A DNA stretch of 21,339 nt from CAYNST01 sp964399955 (GTDB lineage Bacteria > Pseudomonadota > Gammaproteobacteria > Pseudomonadales > Cellvibrionaceae), in NCBI GenBank assembly GCA_964399955.1, contig CAYNST010000054.1, positions 1 to 21,339 on the forward strand, given 5' to 3'. The translations under genes were made by a program, and so were the position numbers. Position 1 is the stretch's first letter. Every line of letters starts with the position of its first letter. The notes below the pieces were generated by a model. It saw nothing but the letters and a program-made list of their open reading frames with translations, ran no database searches and was not told the origin of the DNA. Below, one piece after another: positions 15,038 to 21,339 of the stretch.

Positions 15038-15715
15038 TCAGTTGGCCTCATTGTGCATGCGCCGCTGTAAATCGGCGATCCAGCCCTGCAATTCGCGGTC
15101 GGGTTCCTCCGCCAGACGCGCCGCCATTTCATAGTGACGCAGAGCCTCGTCGAACCGGCCCATGTACAGATCGTAGAGAATGCCCAGGTTGCGATGGCTG
15201 TCCGGGCTGTGCGGCCACACCGACAGCGCCTGCAGATACAAAGACTCTGCCTGGGCAAAGTCCCCAAGCTCGCGCTGCAGAATTGCCAGCTGGTTGTACG
15301 CATCAATGTTCGATTTGTTCACTTCTATGGCGCGACGCAACGCAGCCACTGCATCTTCTGGCCTTTCAAGTTGGCGGTGGACCAACCCCAGGTTGACCAG
15401 AGGCCCAGACAGCTCGGGGTAGTCCTGGGCCAGTTGTTGCAGCTGGCCCAGTGCCGCCTGATAGTCCTCGGCCTGCATCAGCGCCAGCGCCACTGAGAAT
15501 CGGCTTTGTGCATCGGCGGGAACATCGCCCGCCTGGCTGAGGTAGGGGTTCGGCAGCCGCTCGAAGCCGGGTTCGCCGCCCCCCTCCTCCTCCGCAGGTA
15601 GTTCGGCTGCGGGGTCCTGGCGTGGGCTCAGGCTGCCACAGGCCGTCATGGCCAGCGCCAGGCCTGCGGCTAGCGCCAGCCGGTAGAGCGACGGCTTGCT
15701 ACTAATGGATACCAT
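15038..15715 (-). CDS. TPR-repeat lipoprotein (225 aa)
   Basis: A 225-aa lipoprotein: signal peptide with lipobox MTAC (Cys26, then Gly), predicted to be outer-membrane anchored. An acidic linker (about 35-65) precedes about four TPR-like units: ALALMQAEDYQAALGQLQQL, LVNLGLVHRQLERPEDAVAA, AYNQLAILQRELGDFAQAES and SHRNLGILYDLYMGRFDEAL. The ATG at 15715 has a near-perfect GGAGGTGA site, inside the end of the preceding gene (14-nt overlap). In size and type it resembles the small TPR lipoprotein AglT/GltE of the Myxococcus gliding machinery. It probably acts as an outer-membrane scaffold for the complex. Confidence 0.87.
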   Translation of the reverse strand: MVSISSKPSLYRLALAAGLALAMTACGSLSPRQDPAAELPAEEEGGGEPGFERLPNPYLSQAGDVPADAQSRFSVALALMQAEDYQAALGQLQQLAQDYPELSGPLVNLGLVHRQLERPEDAVAALRRAIEVNKSNIDAYNQLAILQRELGDFAQAESLYLQALSVWPHSPDSHRNLGILYDLYMGRFDEALRHYEMAARLAEEPDRELQGWIADLQRRMHNEAN

Positions 15716-18536
15716 CGCTCACCTCCAAAACCGCTTCCTGCTTACCGTAGCGGGCCGGCAGCAACTGGGCCAGCGCCTGGAAGCTGCGCTTGACCCATTG
15801 ATCGTAAAAGCCAGACCAGGCGCGCTGGGCGTTGGCTTCCAGCAACTCCACAGAGCGCTCTTCGAACGGAAAGGCTTGCTCTTCCAGCAGAATCTCATAC
15901 TGCTCCAGGGTCAACTCATCCAGCCCCGGTGGGCGCTCGGAGTCCAGCAGATCCTGACTCAGCTGGCGGTAGACCTCGCCGATACGGAAGCTGGCTTCGG
16001 TACTGAACTCTCCCACTTCGTAAGCCAGCACCTTGCGATACGCCGCCAGGGTCTGCTCCAGAGCACTTTGTTTGGCTTTAAGGCTGCGGTTGATGGGCAG
16101 AGTCAGCTTGATGCGCTCGAAACCGGCAAAGGCACGCAGAGCAAATTCGTTGGCGGCTTGAGCCGCCAGGTAGCGGGAGCGGTCGGTGGCCTGGTCGCCC
16201 GCCTGGTCGTGCGACTCAATAAGCTGACGCATCCAGTGATCCCGGCGGCTGTTGTCATCGCGCTCGGCAGCAAGCACTACCAACTGATGACGCGCCTCGG
16301 TGGCCAGGTCAAACGGCTCCGGAAAAGCCTTGACATAGGCCGCGTACTGCAGGGCTGCGTCCCAGGTGCGTCCGGCGCGCTGATACAGCTCGGCGGCCAG
16401 GTACAGTGAAGTTTGGCGCGTCGTCTCGTCGCCGTCGCGGGCCATGCTGACCAGCTCGTCGGCGGCCTTGTCCCACAGCTCCAATTCCTGATAGATCACC
16501 ACGCGCTTGGGCGGCAGCGTTGCGCTCAGGGGGTGGGTTGGGTAGCGCCGCTGGAAGTCCGTGAAAACGGCATCGGCGCGGCTCCAGCTTTGTAGATCCA
16601 TCAGATAATTGCCGGCCTCGTACTGCGCGGTAATGGCAATGTCGCTACCGGGCGCGCTGGCTTCGATGGCCAGCAAGCGTTGCACGGCTTGCTCTAGCTG
16701 TTGGTCCTGGGCGAGCAGCTCGGCATGGCGGTACATGCTGGCGGCAATGCGCTCCACCATGGCGGGACGCTCCGGGCTTTGCGCGCCAAGGCGCGACAGC
16801 ACCTGGCGGTAGGCCTGCTCTGCGGTTTCATATTCACCCAGATCAAAGCGGCTATGCGCCATGATCAGCCAGGCGGTGCGCTGAATGTTGACGTCGGCCT
16901 GTGGTTGCCATGCAATCAGGCGCTCGGCCAGTGCCATGGCCTGCTCGCGGTCGTCGTTTTCAAACAGGTCCTGCGCCGCCCGCGCCAACACCGTAGGGGC
17001 GCGTTCATCGCCCGGGTATTGCTCGGCAAAGTTGCGCGCACTCAGCACGTGACGCGCCTTCCACAGCTCCTGCTGCTCCCCGGCGGCCTGGTCAATCAAC
17101 TCCTGCAACGCAAGCACCGCCGCATAACCTGCTTCCGCCCCCCGTTCGGGGTCTCGCAGCTGGTAGGCCACCTGCTCGTAGGCATCCACGGCCGGTTGCA
17201 GCGCGCCGGCCTGGTAATGGGCCTCCGCCTTCAGAAAAGTGACCTCGGCCAGGCGGGGACTGTCAGGGAAGGTATCTATGTGCTGCTGGTAGTACTCTGC
17301 CGCTGTCTCAAAATAGGGCCCGGCAGGCTCTGCCGGGCGTGGACCGCGGCCGGCTTCAAAGGCCTTTTGCTGCGCCAGCAGGGTCTGCGCCTGAGAGTGG
17401 TAAAAACTGGACAACTCATCCAGATAGGTGGCCAGGGTGGGCACAACCAGCCGCTCTCGCTGCTCCGGGCTCTGCTGTTGCCAGAACTCGCTGTTGACCC
17501 CGTAGTTGCGCACAAATTCTTCTTTGGCCGGCAGCATCATCTGCGCCATGCCGCCCTGGCGCAGCACTTCTATGCGTTGCACAGCAAATTGCGGCCCCAA
17601 ATGTGACTGGGGGTTCACCTCACTGTACTGGGCGAAGGTGTTGGCCGCGTCGCGATAGAATTCTCTTTCCAGATAAAAATTGCCCAACTGCCGATACAGC
17701 AATGGTTGATAGTGGCGCTCGCCCAACTCGGCGTAGAGCTCGGTGATGGATTCCGCACCGTCGAGGTAGGAAAAGGTGATGCCCAATACCCGCAGTGTAT
17801 CCTGGGCCATATTCTGCTGAGCCTCTGGCAGATCCTCTACGTCTGCGCCTTCCGGCAGAAGCCGGTCGAGAACACCGGTAAACGACTGCACGCCTTCGCG
17901 GAAGCGGCTGTCTTTAAAGCGCGACCACCCCTGCATGTAGAGTGCATTGAGGTAGTAGGGCGTCTGCTCGCCCTGGTCCAGCACCTGTTGGTAGAGTGAT
18001 TCTGCCGGAGCGTAGCGCCCGTCGCTGAACGCCCGCTCGGCGCGACGAAAGTGGACTTCTGCGGCAAAGCGCGAAGCGGGGTAGCCCCCTGCCAGACGCG
18101 CAAGTACCCGGTCCGACTCTTCAACGCGACCGTCCAAGGCGTAGGCCTTGGCCAACAGATAGAGCAGGCGCTCTTCGGTGGCGGGGTCCTGTTGCGTCTG
18201 TGGCCGGTCCAGCAGTTGAAGGTATAAGTTTATTGCGTCTTCAAAGTGCGTCTGCTGCTCGGCCTCGGCGTATTGGCGGTCTTCGCTCTTGGCCATTTCC
18301 AAATCTGCCAGGCGTATGCGGATGCTCTGTCGCAGACTGTCATCCGTTACCACCTCAAGCGCGCTTTGATAGCTGGCGGCAACTTCGTCGAGGGAAACCG
18401 GCAGAGGCTCGGGTGCGCGAGCCGGTATCTCCGCCGGTGGCAGATCCGCCAGTGTGCGGCCCAGTATGGTGGGATCGTGATAAAGGGTTGAGCAGGCCGG
18501 CAAGCAGACGGCCAGCAGCAGAAGTCTCCAGCGCAT
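15702..18536 (-). CDS. Large TPR-repeat lipoprotein (944 aa)
   Basis: A 944-aa protein with a short lipoprotein signal (MRWRLLLLAVCLPAC, lipobox LPAC, Cys15 followed by Ser), so outer-membrane targeting is likely. Almost the whole mature chain is helical with TPR/Sel1-like or YbgF/BamD-like repeats, e.g. LLYLLAKAYALDGRVEESDR, AEVHFRRAERAFSDGRYAPA, EVTFLKAEAHYQAGALQPAV and AQYEAGNYLMDLQSWSRADA. No enzymatic motif is seen. The ATG at 18536 overlaps the stop of the preceding gene by 1 nt. It is a large scaffold of the envelope machine; comparable in type to the big TPR protein AgmU/GltD of Myxococcus, though not shown to be orthologous. Confidence 0.88.
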   Translation of the reverse strand: MRWRLLLLAVCLPACSTLYHDPTILGRTLADLPPAEIPARAPEPLPVSLDEVAASYQSALEVVTDDSLRQSIRIRLADLEMAKSEDRQYAEAEQQTHFEDAINLYLQLLDRPQTQQDPATEERLLYLLAKAYALDGRVEESDRVLARLAGGYPASRFAAEVHFRRAERAFSDGRYAPAESLYQQVLDQGEQTPYYLNALYMQGWSRFKDSRFREGVQSFTGVLDRLLPEGADVEDLPEAQQNMAQDTLRVLGITFSYLDGAESITELYAELGERHYQPLLYRQLGNFYLEREFYRDAANTFAQYSEVNPQSHLGPQFAVQRIEVLRQGGMAQMMLPAKEEFVRNYGVNSEFWQQQSPEQRERLVVPTLATYLDELSSFYHSQAQTLLAQQKAFEAGRGPRPAEPAGPYFETAAEYYQQHIDTFPDSPRLAEVTFLKAEAHYQAGALQPAVDAYEQVAYQLRDPERGAEAGYAAVLALQELIDQAAGEQQELWKARHVLSARNFAEQYPGDERAPTVLARAAQDLFENDDREQAMALAERLIAWQPQADVNIQRTAWLIMAHSRFDLGEYETAEQAYRQVLSRLGAQSPERPAMVERIAASMYRHAELLAQDQQLEQAVQRLLAIEASAPGSDIAITAQYEAGNYLMDLQSWSRADAVFTDFQRRYPTHPLSATLPPKRVVIYQELELWDKAADELVSMARDGDETTRQTSLYLAAELYQRAGRTWDAALQYAAYVKAFPEPFDLATEARHQLVVLAAERDDNSRRDHWMRQLIESHDQAGDQATDRSRYLAAQAANEFALRAFAGFERIKLTLPINRSLKAKQSALEQTLAAYRKVLAYEVGEFSTEASFRIGEVYRQLSQDLLDSERPPGLDELTLEQYEILLEEQAFPFEERSVELLEANAQRAWSGFYDQWVKRSFQALAQLLPARYGKQEAVLEVSDGIH

Positions 18537-20485
18537 CAGAGCTCAGCCTCCGCGTCGGCCGCTTGCGGAGGCTGCGAAGACTGCAACCGTTGACGATCCT
18601 GCAGCCGGGCAATGGCCAGCCGCGCCTGCCCCAGGTGGGCTTCAATGCGTTGTTGCTCTGCGGCAAGCACGGCGAGAATCTGCTCGCGCAGGCCCGCCTG
18701 GGCCGCATCAATTGCCTGCTCCAGCTCTGCGCTGCGGCGCTGCAGACGCTGTTCGGCGCGGGCGATTCTTTGACGGTAGGGTCCGACGTCTTCGCTTAGG
18801 TCAGTGAGCTGCTCCACCTGGTCCAGCCGCCGTGACAAGGCCGGTACAGCCGCATCAACGGCTTGCAGTTGCCGCCGGGCATAATTCAGACGCTGGTCAA
18901 AAAGCTCGGCGGAGTGCCACATCATCTGCCCCTTCAGCAGGCGCAGTTGCTCGGCCATCCGCTCCAGTTCATCCTTGGCCAGAACGGCCTGCCCGCGCTC
19001 TGCGGCCTGTTGCAGCGCGGTCAGGTTGCGCTCGGCGCGTTGAATGCGCTCCAGTTTTTGAGTCTCCTGCGGCCCCAGCAAAGCCAGATAATTTTCTTCA
19101 TCGCCCAGTTGTTGCACGGTTTGCTGCAGCCGGTCGCGGCCCTCGGTGAGGGCTTCCAGATTCTGCCTCAGCAGTTGCTGGGCATGGTTTCGGCGCTCGC
19201 CCGCACGGTCGGCTTCGCGTTCATCCAGCAGCCCCCGGTAAAGCACCAGTTTGGCTTGCCACTGGGCAAAGTTGTCGGCGATATCCAGCAGATCGCGCAG
19301 CTCCTGCGCCAAGCCAATAAAGGCCTCGTCGGCAAACAACTCAACCAGATACACAACTTCTGGTGCCAGCTGATGCTGCTCTGCGTAGTTCAGCCAATTG
19401 GCTTCCTGGCCTGTATCAATCTGCAAGGCCTGGCGCAGTGCGTGACCGCGCGCCTGCTCTACCACTGATTGCAGCTCCTGCAAGTGGGTCTGGTAGCGTA
19501 GTTCGGCTTTGCGGTACTCCTCCAGGGCCAACTGAGGCCGACCCATTTGTTCAAAAGCGTAGGGCAGAGCCACCAGCGCCTCCTGGGTATAGCTGTCGGA
19601 CACGGTGCGCTGCGCCAGAACTTGCCAGGGCCGGACTGCGGTTTCGTGGTCATTCATGGCCATTGCCGTCCAACCGTAGCCCAACAGCGCCCGGTTGGAC
19701 ACGGGGCCGTCAAGGCGCACACCGGTGAAGGCCTGCAGTGCCGCCGGGTAGTCCTGCTGGACCAGGTGGGCAAAGCCGGCGGCGGTCATGGCCTTATCGT
19801 AAAGCGCCAGTTCACTCTCGCCAAAGCTGTCCAGGTACAGCAGCCTGTTAAAGTAGGTTACACCCTTGTCAAACTGCTGGTTGCGCGCGAAGGCCGCACC
19901 CAGGTTGAACTGCAGATAGGGCAACCAACTGGACTGCTGTAGACGCGGATCTGCCAACAGCTGCTCGGCGTCCTCCAACTGCCCGGTCTGCAACGCCAGG
20001 TTCACGCGCAATGCCAGCAGTTCTTCAGCCAGCAGTGGCGCCGGTGAGGCGCTGATATTGGCCAGTGCCGCCTGGCTGCCACTGAAATCACCGCGCAGGT
20101 AACGCAGGCGGGCCAGGTAAAACCAGGCCGCATCGCGCGTGGCCTGCGGGCGATTGTCCGCCAGCAGGCGGGTGAAGATCTCCGTGGCCGTGCGTTCCAT
20201 GCCATAGGCCAGGTTAAAGCCGCCGCGCATGATCTCGGGATTGTCGCCGTGCCCACGGATACCGCCGCGCACATCAGCCACCATCAGCTCGGTCAGGGCC
20301 TCAATGTTATTGCCCTGAAAATAATGATAGAGCGCTACCCCGTAGCGCAGATCGGCGACCGTTGACAGCGGCTTGTCCGGGGGAGGCACCGCATGGGCCA
20401 CAGGCCAGAGGCCAGCCACCGCCAAGGCACACGCCGCTCTGCGCAACCGCCAGCAAAGGCTTGAAGCTAGGCTTAGAGATGCCAT
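18536..20485 (-). CDS. Secreted TPR and coiled-coil protein (649 aa)
   Basis: A 649-aa periplasmic protein. It starts at 20485 with a Sec signal (RRAACALAVAGLWPVAHA, cleavage near residue 32). Residues of about 40-350 form TPR-like helical repeats (AWFYLARLRYLRGDFSGSQA, LQFNLGAAFARNQQFDKGVT, LLGYGWTAMAMNDHETAVRP). Residues of about 410-640 are strongly charged and predicted coiled coil (LERIQRAERNLTALQQAAER and similar heptad-like stretches). The start overlaps the upstream gene by 13 nt, and its stop overlaps the next gene by 1 nt. No catalytic motif. Probably a periplasmic scaffold spanning or bridging the envelope; it could correspond in role to GltC-type TPR proteins, which is inference. 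Confidence 0.86.
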   Translation of the reverse strand: MASLSLASSLCWRLRRAACALAVAGLWPVAHAVPPPDKPLSTVADLRYGVALYHYFQGNNIEALTELMVADVRGGIRGHGDNPEIMRGGFNLAYGMERTATEIFTRLLADNRPQATRDAAWFYLARLRYLRGDFSGSQAALANISASPAPLLAEELLALRVNLALQTGQLEDAEQLLADPRLQQSSWLPYLQFNLGAAFARNQQFDKGVTYFNRLLYLDSFGESELALYDKAMTAAGFAHLVQQDYPAALQAFTGVRLDGPVSNRALLGYGWTAMAMNDHETAVRPWQVLAQRTVSDSYTQEALVALPYAFEQMGRPQLALEEYRKAELRYQTHLQELQSVVEQARGHALRQALQIDTGQEANWLNYAEQHQLAPEVVYLVELFADEAFIGLAQELRDLLDIADNFAQWQAKLVLYRGLLDEREADRAGERRNHAQQLLRQNLEALTEGRDRLQQTVQQLGDEENYLALLGPQETQKLERIQRAERNLTALQQAAERGQAVLAKDELERMAEQLRLLKGQMMWHSAELFDQRLNYARRQLQAVDAAVPALSRRLDQVEQLTDLSEDVGPYRQRIARAEQRLQRRSAELEQAIDAAQAGLREQILAVLAAEQQRIEAHLGQARLAIARLQDRQRLQSSQPPQAADAEAEL

Positions 20486-21018
20486 TCTTTGAAGTCGAAT
20501 TCCGGCTGCATTTTGGCGGCTGAATCGCGGATGCGGATTTCCAGCATGGTGGGGTTCTGACCTTTGTTGAGCGTGTAGATCGCGGCGCGCTTGTATTCCT
20601 GCCCGCGCGGCCCGAGGCCGTGGAAGAAGGCGGTCAATTCGTGATTGCCGGTTTTGAGGTTGCCTATGAACAGGCGTTGTACACCGCCACGGTTGAGGGC
20701 ACTGTTCTGTTTGTCGCTGTAGACATGACTGGCGACCAGTTGGTCATTGATGCTGAGCTTGACCGCGTCAAACTGAAAATAGGAGCCAACATCCACCGAT
20801 ACGTAAACCGCTACCTGGGTGCTGGCAGGAAATAACAGGTCTTCCTCCAGAATAAGCAGATCACGGTTCAGCTCCAGTGCCGCCTGCTTGAGATCTTCTA
20901 TTTGCTGGCTCAAGGGCGTCAGGGTTTGCGCATCCACTTCCGGCGCCTGGGCATACACCCGGCCAGCGCCAACAACCAGCAGAAATACCGACAGCAAGCA
21001 CCAGCGGTAAGGATTCAA
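20473..21018 (-). CDS. Secreted protein of unknown family, first gene of the envelope operon
   Basis: A 181-aa protein. The TTG at 21018 is preferred: GGAGG lies 5 nt upstream, and translation then gives LNPYRWCLLSVFLLVVGAGR, a good signal peptide with cleavage near VYA-QA. The frame is open to 21099, but that leader would displace the signal. After it comes a predicted short coiled coil (about 30-60, LSQQIEDLKQAALELNRDLL). A beta-rich region follows (about 65-170) with TQVAVYVSVDVGSYFQFDAV, QRLFIGNLKTGNHELTAFFH and RAAIYTLNKG. I do not recognise the family. The 13-nt overlap with the next gene ties it to the TPR/ExbB machine. Confidence 0.8.
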   Translation of the reverse strand: MNPYRWCLLSVFLLVVGAGRVYAQAPEVDAQTLTPLSQQIEDLKQAALELNRDLLILEEDLLFPASTQVAVYVSVDVGSYFQFDAVKLSINDQLVASHVYSDKQNSALNRGGVQRLFIGNLKTGNHELTAFFHGLGPRGQEYKRAAIYTLNKGQNPTMLEIRIRDSAAKMQPEFDFKEWHL

Positions 21019-21339
21019 GTTAACCTCCACGATCAGCAAAGAGTTCAAGGCGTTGGGGCAGACCCACCCGGTCATGGCCATATGCCCGGGCCGATGCACG
21101 GTTCATACGTGACAAACCGGAAGCGGGGCTTGCAGCGTGAGTAGCATTACCCTTGCGCGGCAGGGCAAGGGCGGGGTGCAGGCACAACAGCACAAGCCCG
21201 GTGGCCGAGGCCCGCTAATTTAACACGCGACGGGATTGTATAACACACGCAGGTGCGGCAGATTCCGGGCTGATGCTCTACTGCGGGGTATCTTGTGCGC
21301 CCGTCGGCAGATTTGCATACCGCCCAGGTGAGACCTTAG
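21019..21339 (-). other. Region upstream of the envelope operon
   Basis: A 321-bp stretch to the window edge without a credible gene. It should contain the operon promoter. The only AT-rich -10-like element is TATACAAT on the minus strand near 21236-21243, but no matching -35 box is apparent. A hairpin is present at 21150-21171. Confidence 0.5.
21150..21171. repeat. Inverted repeat in the leader of the envelope operon
   Basis: Arms CCCTTGC (21150-21156) and GCAAGGG (21165-21171) are perfectly complementary with an 8-nt loop. No U-run follows on either strand, so it may be a leader hairpin or an operator rather than a terminator. Confidence 0.4.

Noticed and set aside
16701..17606. A 301-codon plus-strand frame opposite the 944-aa TPR protein
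   Set aside because: Shadow of a high-GC gene; the TPR frame is continuous and fits the operon.
21225..21250. TATACAAT as a sigma-70 -10 box for the envelope operon
   Set aside because: No acceptable -35 element at 16-18 bp was found, so I do not call a promoter.

Overview
The window looks like a chromosomal segment of a free-living, probably marine, Gammaproteobacterium. The support is a moderately high G+C content, gammaproteobacterial protein families, a sigma-54-type promoter before a urea ABC transporter, and a dispersed intergenic repeat. The exact genus cannot be read from the sequence; Cellvibrionales or a related order is only a guess. Every supportable gene is on the minus strand, so the map reads from right to left. 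Many long plus-strand frames are shadows of high-GC minus-strand genes. No tRNA, rRNA, CRISPR array, transposase or phage gene was seen.

Right part (11629-21018): a nine-gene cell-envelope operon. In transcription order it encodes a 181-aa secreted protein of unknown family, a 649-aa secreted TPR/coiled-coil protein, a 944-aa TPR lipoprotein, a 225-aa TPR lipoprotein and a 97-aa secreted protein. A 420-bp gap carrying a dispersed repeat follows, then an ExbB/TolQ-type channel protein, two ExbD/TolR-type proteins and a TonB-like protein with a proline-rich spacer and an AgmX/PglI-type C-terminal domain. Most junctions overlap or nearly touch. The set looks like a complete proton-motive-force-driven, envelope-spanning machine: an inner-membrane motor, a periplasmic TonB-like arm and outer-membrane TPR lipoproteins. 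Its composition resembles the core of the Myxococcus Agl-Glt machinery, but its role here is unknown. It is the best candidate for an undescribed system in the window. One ExbD has Asn where the channel Asp normally sits; the other keeps the Asp.

Middle part (6641-11472): four apparently single genes. These are a NUDIX hydrolase, a Tat-exported Gfo/Idh/MocA oxidoreductase, a membrane-anchored retropepsin-like aspartyl protease with a helical repeat region, and a MATE-family efflux transporter.

Left part (198-6220): the complete urea ABC transporter urtABCDE. It is preceded by a good sigma-54 promoter and an NtrC-like site, which suggests induction under nitrogen limitation. Paired inverted repeats lie between urtA and urtB, and another copy of the dispersed repeat lies between urtD and urtE. 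Urease genes, which often follow urt genes, are not in the window.
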